NCBI GenBank assembly: GCA_900465675.1
Contig: UBJR01000004.1
Coordinates: 1 to 64,000, forward strand
From: Hyphomicrobiales bacterium
GTDB taxonomy: Bacteria; Pseudomonadota; Alphaproteobacteria; Rhizobiales; Rhizobiaceae
DNA length: 64,000 bases
Direction: 5' to 3'
Positions 8,973 through 17,730 of this stretch are shown here, piece by piece. The notes beneath the pieces were generated by a model. That model did not search any database and had not been told where the DNA came from. It was given only the letters and a program-made list of their open reading frames with translations. Position 1 is the first letter of the stretch. Each line of letters opens with the position of its first letter. Position numbers and translations under genes: made by a program.

Positions 8973-10898
8973 CTACCAGCCTCCCCCACCGCCGCCGCCT
9001 CCGCCGCCACCGGATGAGCCGCCACCGCCGGAGAAGCCCGAGGACGAGCTCGATGGCGGCGGGCTCGGGATCGTCGAGGCGATGGTGGAGGCCATTGAGG
9101 ACGAGAAGCCGCCGATGCGATCCGAGAAACTGCCGCTGTTGAAATTGCCGGAATACCAGGCGGGCGCATAGGCCGCCGCGCCTGCAGCCGCCAGCCAGGT
9201 TTCGAAGGTTCGACTCCAGGGCTTCTCGACACCGAGCGCCACCGCATAAGGCAACAGCTTCTCGAAATGCTGCGGCGACATCTCTGGCGCGCCCGCCATG
9301 TTCATCCGGTCTTTCTCGGCCAGCGTCAGATATTGCCGGAGACCATCGATACCATCCATCATCTTGGCGCCGAGCATGGTCGGGGCGCCCATAATGAAGA
9401 CGTAGAGCATGTTGAGGAAGACGATGCCGCCGACCGCGAAGAGCATCGGCGTTTCGTGAAGCTCCATCAGCGACGAAAAGAGAGCAAGCGCCAATGAGGA
9501 GACGATGGAGAAACCGATGAAGCCGCCAATACCGATCGCCACGACCGACATGATCTTCGAGCCGAGCGAATGGCCGCGCCGGAAAGATTTTGCGAAACCG
9601 GCAACGAAGAGTGAGAGGAAGGCGACGACGGCGATCGGGATGATCATCAGCGCGATCGTATCCGGCTGCAGCGAGCCGAAGACGAAGAGGATAATCAGCA
9701 CCGCAACACTGAGAACGACGCCGCCGGTCACATAACCGGTATTGGCGTTGTAATATTTGCCGCGATGTTCGCGCTCGATCGCCGAGCGGAAATTCTGGCC
9801 GACGGATTTCACCCGCTCGCCATTGGCCTTGTCGATGGTGAGCGATCCCCGGCTGCCGACGGCATTCAGCAGGCTCGCCTCGCCCGCCTCGAATTTTTGG
9901 CCGACATTGGGCTTGTCGGTGCGGCGGATGACGATCGACTGCTTGAGATCCTCAAGCACGACGAAGCCGCGCACCGCAAGGTTCAGCGCGCTCGCCGACA
10001 GCGCCGTCCAGCCCTGGCCGGAGAAGCCCTTGTTGTCGATGTAATTGACCAGCGCCGGAGAGATATTGTCGGGCGCATCCCAGCGCGGCACGACGACACC
10101 GCGGGCCGGATCGCGCCCGACCCTCAGCCAAGAGCGGGTGTAATAGAGGAAGACCAGGATGAGGCCGCCGAAGCCGATGAAGTAATCGCGGTTATCCTTC
10201 AGCCACCACATGTTCTGATCGGATTCGCTCGGCGGATCGATGGCGCCCTTCGGAAACTTGACGGCGATCGTCAGTCCCTCCTCGGCGTTCAGCGGCTGCG
10301 TCGTGGAAAAGACCGGGCGCGTGCTGGTGCCGGAAACGCGGGCGTTCTTGTCCTTCGCGCCGAAGGGGCCGGTGAAGACATTGGTATCGGTGGCGCTGAC
10401 GCCATCAGGCAGATTGACCGTCGCGGTGGCGGCCATGATCGGAAAGATCCAGCCGTTACCGGTGACGTTCCAATAGAGTTCGTCATGATCGGCGAAATAG
10501 CGGATCTGCCGGTTCGTCCTGTAGGTGAAGACATATTGATGGCGGCCGGGCGAAAGCATCACTTCTTCCGAACCGGCATAGATGCGGATGCCGCCGGAGA
10601 TCGATTCCGTCTTCCAGGGCTCGTCATTGCCGTCACGGGTCACCGAAACGACGTCGAAATCGACGCTGCGGAGGCGGCCGTTCTCATCGGTGAAGGTCAG
10701 CGGGAAATCGCGGAAGATGCCGCGGCGGATGCGATTGCCTTCGGCATTGACGGTGATGGTCTCGGCCACCGTCATCGCCCCGCTCTTTTCGAGCCGGATA
10801 TCGGAATTGAAGGAGGAGATGATCTCCGCGCCGAGTGCCGTGCGCACCGTCAGCGCCATAAACAACGCCAGGCACACGCCCAAAGACCGCAGGATCAT
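8973..10898 (-). CDS. DUF2207 membrane protein with glycine-rich tail
   Basis: 641 residues with a signal peptide (about 1-23, cleavage near ALGAEI). A periplasmic DUF2207 domain carries the family hallmark RRGIFRDFPL. A TM segment near residue 240 follows, then a cytoplasmic part and a further cluster of TM segments around 395-500. The end is low complexity, a run of Ser then Gly ending in GGGW, coded by a CCG/CCA-rich repeat at about 8976-9060. DUF2207 proteins often accompany LemA, whose gene is two upstream in the same direction. Function unknown; an envelope role is inferred. A second, diverged DUF2207 gene lies at 12910. Confidence 0.88.
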   Translation of the reverse strand: MILRSLGVCLALFMALTVRTALGAEIISSFNSDIRLEKSGAMTVAETITVNAEGNRIRRGIFRDFPLTFTDENGRLRSVDFDVVSVTRDGNDEPWKTESISGGIRIYAGSEEVMLSPGRHQYVFTYRTNRQIRYFADHDELYWNVTGNGWIFPIMAATATVNLPDGVSATDTNVFTGPFGAKDKNARVSGTSTRPVFSTTQPLNAEEGLTIAVKFPKGAIDPPSESDQNMWWLKDNRDYFIGFGGLILVFLYYTRSWLRVGRDPARGVVVPRWDAPDNISPALVNYIDNKGFSGQGWTALSASALNLAVRGFVVLEDLKQSIVIRRTDKPNVGQKFEAGEASLLNAVGSRGSLTIDKANGERVKSVGQNFRSAIEREHRGKYYNANTGYVTGGVVLSVAVLIILFVFGSLQPDTIALMIIPIAVVAFLSLFVAGFAKSFRRGHSLGSKIMSVVAIGIGGFIGFSIVSSLALALFSSLMELHETPMLFAVGGIVFLNMLYVFIMGAPTMLGAKMMDGIDGLRQYLTLAEKDRMNMAGAPEMSPQHFEKLLPYAVALGVEKPWSRTFETWLAAAGAAAYAPAWYSGNFNSGSFSDRIGGFSSSMASTIASTIPSPPPSSSSSGFSGGGGSSGGGGGGGGGGGW

Positions 10899-10937
10899 TC
10901 CACCCTCCCCGATCGCGGCAGCTGCCGCTTTGCTATC

Positions 10938-12221
10938 TCAACTTTCGTTGGCGTAGGTGACGCCGAGTGCTGCCAGCATGCGCCAATAGGCCGGAACCGT
11001 CTTGCCGACGCAATCCGGATCCAGAATGGTGATGCCGTCGATCTTCAGCCCGGCCAGCGCAAAGCTCATGGCGATGCGGTGATCGGCGAAGGTATCGATC
11101 GACGCCGGCAGGTGCTGACCGGCAAGCGTCGGATCGGCATTGACGATCAGGTCGTCGCCTTCCTCGCGTGCCAGACCGGCTCGGATCTGCGTCAGACCGG
11201 TCGATAGCGCGCGGATACGATCGCATTCCTTGACGCGCAGATTGGCGATGCCGACGAAACGGACCGGCGTGTTGTTGAAGGCCGCGAGAACGGCGAGCGT
11301 CGGCACCGCATCCTGCATCTGCGAGCCGTCGATTTCGGCCGGCAGGTTCGGGAACTTTGCGATGACGTCGTAGGCCTTGGCATCCGGCTGCGTGAAGGCG
11401 GCATTGGGAACGCCAAGATCGATCTTGCCCGAGGTCAGCACCTCGGCGGCCCAGAAATAGGTCGCGGCCGAAGCATCCGGCTCGATGACGTAGTTGGCGG
11501 CGGTGTAGCCGGTCGGCTCGACGCGCCAAGTGACCTCGCTGGTCTTCTCGACCTTGGCGCCGAAGGCACGCATCGCCGAGGTCGTCAGGTCGATATAGCC
11601 GAGAGCGCCGATATCCTCGCCGAGCAGCTCGATCGTGACGGACTTGTCGCCACCGGCGGCCATCATCAAGAGGGCCGAGACATACTGGCTGGAGAGGCCG
11701 CCATCGATCTCGATGCGGGTGGCATCGAACGTGCCGGTGCCGTTGACGGTCACCGGCGGGCAGCCTGTTGCCGTGCTGGCATCAATGCCGAGCGTGCGCA
11801 GCGCATCGACCAGCGGGCCGATCGGGCGCTTGCGCATGTGCTGGTCGCCATCGACGACAACGGTGCCATCGACGAGCGCGGCGGCAGCGGTGAGGAAGCG
11901 GGTGGCGGTTCCGGCGTTGCCCAGGAACAGCGGTTCCTTCGGCGCCAGCAGCTTGCCGTTGCCGGTGACGACGAAGCTGGTGTCATCGGGCTCGTCGATC
12001 TGAACACCCATGGCGCGCAGGGCTTCGGCCATATAGCGGGTATCGTCGCTCTTCAGCGCGCCGGTCAGCCGGCTGGTGCCCTTGGCGAGACCGGCAAGCA
12101 GCAGCGCCCGGTTGGTGATCGACTTGGAACCGGGAGGCACCGCGCGGCCTTCGAGCGGCGCCTTGACCGGGATGATGGTGAGTTTCTTGTCTGTACCCAT
12201 GACGCTGTCTGTTCCGTCCAT
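10938..12221 (-). CDS. aroA: 3-phosphoshikimate 1-carboxyvinyltransferase (EPSP synthase)
   Basis: 427 residues, full length. It transfers enolpyruvyl from PEP to shikimate 3-phosphate in aromatic amino acid synthesis. Recognisable sites are PPGSKSITNRALLLA, LFLGNAGTATRFLT, GGLSSQYVSALLMMA, VKECDRIRAL, FADHRIAMSFALAGL and CVGKTVPAYW, so the catalytic residues appear intact. In the PEP loop the Pro that follows Arg in the E. coli enzyme (position 101) is Phe here. The start may be 12221 or the second Met at 12200; neither has a strong ribosome site. It sits unusually between lemA and a DUF2207 gene, 39 bp from the latter. Rhizobia usually carry a class II aroA beside cmk and rpsA, so this may be a second copy. 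Confidence 0.9.
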   Translation of the reverse strand: MDGTDSVMGTDKKLTIIPVKAPLEGRAVPPGSKSITNRALLLAGLAKGTSRLTGALKSDDTRYMAEALRAMGVQIDEPDDTSFVVTGNGKLLAPKEPLFLGNAGTATRFLTAAAALVDGTVVVDGDQHMRKRPIGPLVDALRTLGIDASTATGCPPVTVNGTGTFDATRIEIDGGLSSQYVSALLMMAAGGDKSVTIELLGEDIGALGYIDLTTSAMRAFGAKVEKTSEVTWRVEPTGYTAANYVIEPDASAATYFWAAEVLTSGKIDLGVPNAAFTQPDAKAYDVIAKFPNLPAEIDGSQMQDAVPTLAVLAAFNNTPVRFVGIANLRVKECDRIRALSTGLTQIRAGLAREEGDDLIVNADPTLAGQHLPASIDTFADHRIAMSFALAGLKIDGITILDPDCVGKTVPAYWRMLAALGVTYANES

Positions 12222-12286
12222 TGCGCTTGGCCATTCCGCGGCCGTGACCGGCCCTGCTCATAGCAGCTTTTGCGCAAAGGCAAACG

Positions 12287-12838
12287 TCAGAATTTGACCG
12301 TCGGGACGGCGCGATCGGCCTCGTTGGTGATCTCGAAATATTCCTTTTTCTGGAAACCGAACTGACCGGCAACCAGATTGGAGGGGAAGCTCTCGACCTT
12401 GACGTTCAGATCACGCGCGGCACCGTTATAGTAGCGGCGGGCCATCTGGATTTCGCTTTCCATGGTTTCCAGCGAGGTCTGCAGCTCGGCGAAGTTCGTG
12501 TTCGCCTTCAGATCCGGATAGGCTTCGGCAAGCGCGATGACCCGGCCGAGCGCCTGACCCAGCAGACCTTCCGCCTGCGCCCTGCCCGCAACGTCACCGG
12601 CGGGAACCGCCTGCGCCTTGTTGCGCAACGCGACCACCTCTTCCAGCGTGCTCTTTTCGTGGGTGGCGTAGCCCTTGACCGTCTCGATCAGGTTCGGGAT
12701 CAGATCGGCACGGCGCTTCAGCTGCACATCGATGCCTGACCATGCCTCCTCAGCCATCTGACGGGCACGGACGAGGCCATTATAGATGAAAATGGCATAG
12801 AGGGCGATCAGGACGATCAGGCCAAGTATGATGTACAT
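12287..12838 (-). CDS. lemA: LemA family protein
   Basis: 183 residues: one N-terminal membrane helix (about 2-20, YIILGLIVLIALYAIFIYNG) followed by a helical bundle. Family signatures are WSGIDVQLKRRADLIPNL, ETVKGYATHEKSTL and NTNFAELQTSLETMES, with RRYYNGAARDLN near the end. A GGGAG site precedes the ATG at 12838. LemA proteins are membrane-anchored with unknown activity and commonly occur with DUF2207 genes, as here on both sides. Probably co-transcribed with the downstream EPSP synthase (65-bp gap). Confidence 0.93.
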   Translation of the reverse strand: MYIILGLIVLIALYAIFIYNGLVRARQMAEEAWSGIDVQLKRRADLIPNLIETVKGYATHEKSTLEEVVALRNKAQAVPAGDVAGRAQAEGLLGQALGRVIALAEAYPDLKANTNFAELQTSLETMESEIQMARRYYNGAARDLNVKVESFPSNLVAGQFGFQKKEYFEITNEADRAVPTVKF

Positions 12839-12909
12839 GAAAGAGCTCCCATTCGGCTGGGAAATAGGCTAGCCGCTTCGGCAACCAAAGTCATGAGACA
12901 GGTGCAACT

Positions 12910-14697
12910 CTATACAGAGTTTTGCGGCGCAAGCCATTCGGGCGCATAGGTTTCCATGCCGGTTTCTTTCCGCCACCGATTGAAGCGGCTTGTCCAGCTG
13001 GCTTCGACGCCGAGCGCCAAAGCAAAAGGCAGATGACGCTCATAGACCGCGACCGACATCTCAGGACCGGTCGTCTCGCCCAGCAAATACGAACGCAGGC
13101 GGGACACCTGCCCTTTGAGCCAGCGTTGCTTAGGCGTAGAAAAGCATGCAAACACAAGCATCAGCACGATACCTGTCAAGTCGGCACCAATAACCGTGAG
13201 ATAGGGCACTTGATCGCCTGTAACGGGATTTCTAACGATATATACAACTGCGACGGCGGCAATCACCGGAAGACCGATCACCACTCCCAACGTGTTCTTC
13301 AGCTGGTGCCAACTCCAGTCGAATTTCGGAAGGCGCTCAGGATGCAACACGGCAGTGACGAGCATCGCCATGACGAGAAGCACACCGCAAATGGCCAAGG
13401 CAAAGGTAGTCAACCCAGCAAGATAGGCGACGAAAGCGCCTGCGGCAGCGGTAGGCGCCATCAACCATAAGCTTACATTCAGACGACTGTCGCGTAGCGC
13501 CCGATATTCTTCAGCGACAGACTGCTGGAAAGCAGAACCATATCGATCGAGAACATCCCTGAGCGCGGTATGGCCTTTTCTCCAGGCCCTATCCCGCACA
13601 CAGGCCATCGCCGATTTCATTGATGGCGGGGCCGAAGGCATTCGGCGCCTGCTTCGGCTGATGCCCTTTGTCATATCAAAGACATCGGCCTGCTCTCCGA
13701 GTTCCGTGAGTCTCAATTTTCCCATGATCGCGAGCGCACAAATGGAGGCCATCAAACCCGACCTCCGCGCTTGAGGCGCTTGATTGTGATAGACGAAGCC
13801 TGCAAGGCCGGGGGAGACGCCTTCAATCAAGTCTCGCCCGTCTGCATCAACACGCACGGGCGCTGTACGAAACGTCAATCGCAACACCAGGAAGGTGAAA
13901 ACAAAAAGAGGGCCAAGCAGGCTAGCAAACGAAAGCAACTGATCGGAGACCCACCACCATGCCCGGTATCCAGATCCAGCCGGCGCGAAAGTACCCTTCG
14001 GATACTCTATCTCGATATCTGGAGGCGGGAGCCGGCTTTGACGGGCAGGAAAATAGACAACCAATTTGCCTTCGCTATCGAGCGTGACGTCGTACGACGC
14101 CGACGCAGCCGAAGGACGCTTTACCCCACCCTTCGGCACTTCGAAGGTCAACGATTTGCTTCCATTCTGATCATGTATACTGGCCATGTACGCCGGAAGA
14201 ACGAGAATCTGCCGATCGTTCTCGTCGTGCACGAGACGATCGAGCTTGTAGTCGATGGCTATCTTCATGGGCCCGATGGGCAGATCCGAATGGCAATGAC
14301 GGCAGTGCCGTCGGCCGACATAAACCGAATGACCAGGCAAACCGTTTTCTATCGAATAGTATTCATCCTCGCCGTCTCTTCGCGCTGCCAGAAGCTGAAG
14401 ATCCCGCCAATGCGATCCCGTCGCATTAAAAAACCGTTCTGGAATGTCGACGTAGACCCCGCCGTAGTTGTTTCGGTCTCTGACAAGAATCCCGAACGTC
14501 TCGCTTGCTACGGCCGTACCATCAGTTCCGATCCGGACCTTTGCATTGGCCGACGTTATCATGAATTCCCGCTTGAAATCGCTGCATCCCGTCAATGCTA
14601 TCAACGCAATAATCGACGCCAGCCAGACGGCTATCTTTACGGGCCGACAGGCTATGAGCCCGGTAGTCGGGGCGATATTGCGCATCAATAGAGGCAC
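12910..14697 (-). CDS. DUF2207-like lipoprotein membrane protein, diverged copy
   Basis: 595 residues from a GTG at 14697; an ATG at 14685 is the alternative. The N-terminus has a lipoprotein-type signal (IIALIALTGC, Cys38). A periplasmic domain with YGGVYVDIPERF recalls the RRGIFRDFP site of DUF2207. TM segments lie near 250-270, then in pairs around 415-455 and 485-535. The C-terminus (ERHLPFALALGVEASWTSRF) matches the same part of the protein at 8973. Odd features are a CRHCH sequence (residues 132-136) in the periplasmic domain, no Gly-rich tail, and visibly lower GC than its neighbours, which suggests transfer or relaxed selection. It lies 71 bp upstream of lemA. Confidence 0.75.
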   Translation of the reverse strand: MPLLMRNIAPTTGLIACRPVKIAVWLASIIALIALTGCSDFKREFMITSANAKVRIGTDGTAVASETFGILVRDRNNYGGVYVDIPERFFNATGSHWRDLQLLAARRDGEDEYYSIENGLPGHSVYVGRRHCRHCHSDLPIGPMKIAIDYKLDRLVHDENDRQILVLPAYMASIHDQNGSKSLTFEVPKGGVKRPSAASASYDVTLDSEGKLVVYFPARQSRLPPPDIEIEYPKGTFAPAGSGYRAWWWVSDQLLSFASLLGPLFVFTFLVLRLTFRTAPVRVDADGRDLIEGVSPGLAGFVYHNQAPQARRSGLMASICALAIMGKLRLTELGEQADVFDMTKGISRSRRRMPSAPPSMKSAMACVRDRAWRKGHTALRDVLDRYGSAFQQSVAEEYRALRDSRLNVSLWLMAPTAAAGAFVAYLAGLTTFALAICGVLLVMAMLVTAVLHPERLPKFDWSWHQLKNTLGVVIGLPVIAAVAVVYIVRNPVTGDQVPYLTVIGADLTGIVLMLVFACFSTPKQRWLKGQVSRLRSYLLGETTGPEMSVAVYERHLPFALALGVEASWTSRFNRWRKETGMETYAPEWLAPQNSV

Positions 14698-14783
14698 CGA
14701 ATCTTGCGAGAAATCTATATTAGCAAGAGACCGCCCCGCGGGGCATTTTGCAACTTCGATTGCGCCCGCCTAACGCAAGCGTA

Positions 14784-15743
14784 TCAGGCGGCGTCTTTCG
14801 CCAGGTTCACCCCACCGGCATCCGTCAGCAGAAACGCTTCGCCGCAGGCCTTGGCCAGCGTGCGGACGCGCAGGATGTAGCCCTGGCGTTCGGTGACCGA
14901 GATCACGCCGCGGGCATCGAGCAGGTTGAAGACGTGAGACGCCTTGATGCACTGGTCGTAAGCCGGAAAGACACATTTGTGGAGGCGGTGATTGTCGCTG
15001 TCGCCGGGGGCGCCGGCGGCGAGAAGCGCCTGGCATTCCTTTTCGGCATCGATGAAGTGGCGATGCAGCATCTCGGTATTGGCGAATTCGAAATTGTGGC
15101 GGGAATATTCCTGCTCGGCCTGCAGGAAGACGTCGCCATAGCTGATCTTCTCATCGCCATCGCGGCCGTTGAAGTTCAGGTCGTAGACGTTGTCGACGCC
15201 CTGGACATACATGGCGAGGCGCTCGAGACCGTAGGTCAGCTCACCCGCGACCGGCGAGCATTCGAGACCGCAAACCTGCTGGAAATAGGTGAACTGCGAG
15301 ACTTCCATGCCGTCGCACCAGCATTCCCAGCCGAGACCCCAGGCGCCCAGCGTCGGGCTTTCCCAGTCGTCTTCGACGAAACGGATATCGTGCAGCAGCG
15401 GATCGAGGCCGATCGCCGCCAGCGAGCCGAGATAAAGCTCCTGCAGGTTCGGCGGGTTCGGCTTCAGGATGACCTGATACTGGTAGTAGTGCTGCAGGCG
15501 GTTCGGGTTTTCACCGTAGCGGCCATCGGACGGGCGGCGTGACGGCTGGACATAGGCAGCCTTCCACGGCTTCGGGCCGAGCGCGCGCAGCGTGGTTGCC
15601 GGATGGAACGTACCGGCGCCGACTTCCATGTCGTAAGGCTGCAGAACCGCACAACCCTTGTCCGCCCAGTAATTATGCAGGGTGAGGATCAACGCCTGGA
15701 AGGAGCGCTTCGGGTTCATATGGTCGGGGATCGATGCAGACAT
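14784..15743 (-). CDS. glyQ: Glycyl-tRNA synthetase alpha subunit
   Basis: 319 residues, full length. It forms the catalytic half of the bacterial alpha2-beta2 GlyRS that charges tRNA-Gly. Diagnostic stretches are [52 protein letters not shown] and [19 protein letters not shown]. The downstream minus-strand genes are the DUF2207/lemA block and no glyS lies in the window, though the beta subunit gene often follows glyQ within a few kb in rhizobia. An alternative start at 15719 (MNPKRSF) is possible. Confidence 0.97.
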   Translation of the reverse strand: MSASIPDHMNPKRSFQALILTLHNYWADKGCAVLQPYDMEVGAGTFHPATTLRALGPKPWKAAYVQPSRRPSDGRYGENPNRLQHYYQYQVILKPNPPNLQELYLGSLAAIGLDPLLHDIRFVEDDWESPTLGAWGLGWECWCDGMEVSQFTYFQQVCGLECSPVAGELTYGLERLAMYVQGVDNVYDLNFNGRDGDEKISYGDVFLQAEQEYSRHNFEFANTEMLHRHFIDAEKECQALLAAGAPGDSDNHRLHKCVFPAYDQCIKASHVFNLLDARGVISVTERQGYILRVRTLAKACGEAFLLTDAGGVNLAKDAA

Positions 15744-15796
15744 TGGAAGTCACCGGTTGCTTATTTTGCCGGGACAGGTGCCACGGCGGGGGACAA

Positions 15797-15821
15797 GGGT
15801 CAAGGCTTTTGAATTTGACCC
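15797..15821 (-). terminator. Weak hairpin overlapping the PIN gene stop
   Basis: GGGTCAA (15797-15803) and TTGACCC (15815-15821) form a 7-bp stem that includes the stop codon of the PIN gene. The minus-strand continuation is TTGTCCCC rather than a T-tract, so it is only a possible terminator between the toxin-antitoxin pair and glyQ. Confidence 0.35.
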
Positions 15822-16249
15822 TGCGCCTCATTCTTCGCAGCCGCCTTGAATGGATTTGTTATCGTCAGGCGGCTCTCGATCACGAGCCCATCGTGCATGT
15901 CTTCCGAATAGAAGCACTCGCATTGAGTACGAAGCGCCGCAGTTATCATGGCGGCATCGTAGAAGGAAAGATTATACCGGGCGGCAAGTACGACGGCCTC
16001 CTGAGATAACGTCTCGTCGACTGCGACGACAGCCGCCGCAACAGTCACGACGTTTTGCAGCAGCTCCCCAATATCCTGCCACGACATGCCGAGCTTCTTG
16101 TGAGCGGCATTAGCGAACTCATTGAGCGCCTGAGCGCTGATAATGAACGGCCGCTCAAGAAGCTCACCAGCCACCATGGACTTTGGGTCGTCGCTGACCG
16201 CGTAAATCAGGATGTTGGTGTCGAGGAAATGCGGCGAGATTGATCTCAT
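15800..16249 (-). CDS. PIN-domain ribonuclease, toxin of a type II TA pair
   Basis: 149 residues. The PIN acidic residues are all present: Asp10 in FLDTNI, Glu44 in ALNEF, Asp98 in FYDAAM and Asp117 in SEDMHD. They form the Mg-dependent RNase centre of VapC-like toxins. The start ATG overlaps the stop of the antitoxin gene by four bases (ATGA at 16246-16249), implying translational coupling. Substrate RNA cannot be predicted. The last 15 residues (KAAAKNEAQGQIQKP) extend beyond the usual domain. Confidence 0.87.
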   Translation of the reverse strand: MRSISPHFLDTNILIYAVSDDPKSMVAGELLERPFIISAQALNEFANAAHKKLGMSWQDIGELLQNVVTVAAAVVAVDETLSQEAVVLAARYNLSFYDAAMITAALRTQCECFYSEDMHDGLVIESRLTITNPFKAAAKNEAQGQIQKP

Positions 16250-16476
16250 CGCTGATTTGCTTCATCCCGACCGAACTTCCAGCCTTCCGGCAGCTTGATT
16301 TTGAGCGACCGGATTTTCGCGAGTGCTGTGGAGCGCGTATCGTTGCGCTCAATCTCGAAGGAGCGGTCACCGGCAATCCTGATCGCGATGTCATCGCCTT
16401 CTCTCAGGCCCAGCGCGTCGGCTACTGCTGACGGGATCCGTACAGCAAGACTGTTACCCCATTTCGCAACCTGCAT
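16246..16476 (-). CDS. AbrB/MazE-type antitoxin
   Basis: 76 residues. The N-terminal half is a SpoVT/AbrB swapped-hairpin DNA-binding domain (MQVAKWGNSLAVRIPSAVAD, LGLREGDDIAIRI). The C-terminal half (ALAKIRSLKIKLPEGWKFGR) would wrap the PIN toxin. It is the first gene of the pair, as expected for an antitoxin that must be made in excess. A perfect operator-like palindrome lies 11 bp upstream of the start, consistent with autorepression. Confidence 0.9.
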   Translation of the reverse strand: MQVAKWGNSLAVRIPSAVADALGLREGDDIAIRIAGDRSFEIERNDTRSTALAKIRSLKIKLPEGWKFGRDEANQR

Positions 16477-16487
16477 GACCGTACTCC

Positions 16488-16514
16488 ATGATATACATTA
16501 AGAATGTATATCAT
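16488..16514 (-). promoter_or_regulatory. Operator palindrome of the PIN/AbrB pair
   Basis: ATGATATACATT (16488-16499) and AATGTATATCAT (16503-16514) are perfect 12-bp arms around AAG. The element is very A/T-rich in a GC-rich region and lies just upstream of the antitoxin start, so it is probably the site bound by the AbrB-type antitoxin or toxin complex and overlaps the promoter. Confidence 0.75.
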
Positions 16515-16530
16515 TATATGACGCTAAAAG

Positions 16531-16722
16531 CTACTCCTCCTCCCGCTTCACCCGGTACTCCCCCGTCACCGGATCCTTCACCAGCGTACCGACAGCGCCC
16601 GTCTGGCGTTCCTTTTCGGCGCGGCGGGATTTTTCCTGCAGGCGCTGGGCGTCGGAGATGAAGCGGCGGTAGAGCCACCAGCCGGCGCATATCAGGATGA
16701 TAATCGTAAAAAGCTGCGCCAT
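16531..16722 (-). CDS. Small membrane-anchored hypothetical protein
   Basis: 63 residues from the ATG at 16722, which has a GAGGGG site directly upstream. An N-terminal membrane helix (LFTIIILICAGWWLYRRF) is followed by a charged helical stretch (RLQEKSRRAEKERQ). A short end with DPVTGEYRVKREEE resembles the DPV-C-Y segment of small rhizobial proteins. It follows the S49 peptidase by 22 bp and is likely co-transcribed, perhaps as a partner. Function unknown. The frame stays open to 16824, but that extension overlaps the peptidase gene. Confidence 0.7.
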   Translation of the reverse strand: MAQLFTIIILICAGWWLYRRFISDAQRLQEKSRRAEKERQTGAVGTLVKDPVTGEYRVKREEE

Positions 16723-16744
16723 TGCCCCCTCGTTTCGCCCCTTC

Positions 16745-17605
16745 TTATAGTCCGAACCGGCTCCACAATGCCTTTTCTTCGGCCGCTTCGACAAGTCCCG
16801 TCGCGAGACCGGATGCCGCACCATCGAGCGACATGCTGGAGATGCCGGGAACGCGGCGGCCGAAGAGACCGCGGGCGGCGGTGACGAGTTCCAGCTTGGT
16901 CTTGTGGCCGTAGCGCTTCTTCAGCTCCTGCCGCATGTCACCAAGGCCGTCGATCAGGCCGAGTTCCAAGCCGCGGGTTCCGGTCCAGAACAGGCCGGAG
17001 AAAACCGTCTCGTCATCCTTCAGCTTGCCGGCGCGGCGCTCGCGCACCATCGCGATGAAGACCTGATGGATCTCGAGCTGCAGGGTCTTCAGATATTCGA
17101 TGTCCTTTTCCTTCTCCGGCTGGAAGGGATCGAGGATCACCTTGTTTTCGCCGGCGGTATAGACGCGGCGCTCGACACCGATCTTCTTCAGAAGCTCCGG
17201 AAAGCCGAAGCCGCCGGAGACGACGCCGATCGAGCCGACGATCGAGGTCGGGTCGGCGATGATCTCGTCACCGGCCAGCGCGATCATGTAACCGCCAGAG
17301 GCCGCGACATCCTCGACGAAGACCAGCACCTTCTTCTGCTTCTCGCGGGCGAGCTCGCGGATGCGGGTGAAGATAAGACGCGACTGCACCGGCGAGCCGC
17401 CCGGCGAGTTGATGGAGATCGCGACAGCCGGTGCATCCTTCACGGAGAAAGCCTTTTCCAGCATCGGCGCGACCGAGGCCAGATTGAGTGCCGGGCGGAA
17501 CTGGTTGCCGCCGTTCATGATGGCGCCCTGGAGCCTGACGACGGGAATAACCACCCCTTCCTTTCGGAAGCGCTTCGGCATCAGCTTTCTCAAAAATCCG
17601 GCCAT
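16745..17605 (-). CDS. S49 family peptidase (SppA-like)
   Basis: 286 residues. The serine of the Ser-Lys dyad is in VAASGGYMIALAGD; INSPGGSP and SIVGSIGVVSGGFGFPELLKKIG are the other family sites, the last holding the likely catalytic Lys. It is a short, single-domain form with no clear N-terminal membrane helix, unlike E. coli SppA, so it would be cytoplasmic or peripherally membrane-bound. The related function is degradation of signal peptides or membrane protein fragments. A GAAGGA site precedes the ATG. The small membrane protein downstream may anchor it (inference). Confidence 0.9.
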   Translation of the reverse strand: MAGFLRKLMPKRFRKEGVVIPVVRLQGAIMNGGNQFRPALNLASVAPMLEKAFSVKDAPAVAISINSPGGSPVQSRLIFTRIRELAREKQKKVLVFVEDVAASGGYMIALAGDEIIADPTSIVGSIGVVSGGFGFPELLKKIGVERRVYTAGENKVILDPFQPEKEKDIEYLKTLQLEIHQVFIAMVRERRAGKLKDDETVFSGLFWTGTRGLELGLIDGLGDMRQELKKRYGHKTKLELVTAARGLFGRRVPGISSMSLDGAASGLATGLVEAAEEKALWSRFGL

Positions 17606-17730
17606 TTCAAATCCTTCTTCGCGTTTCGGCGTCGCAATCCATGTATGCAGCGGAACGGCAAACGCAATGGGTGCATTCCGAAAAGACCCGGAATGCAGGC
17701 GAATGACCGTTGTTGCGATTTCTTGTTGCG

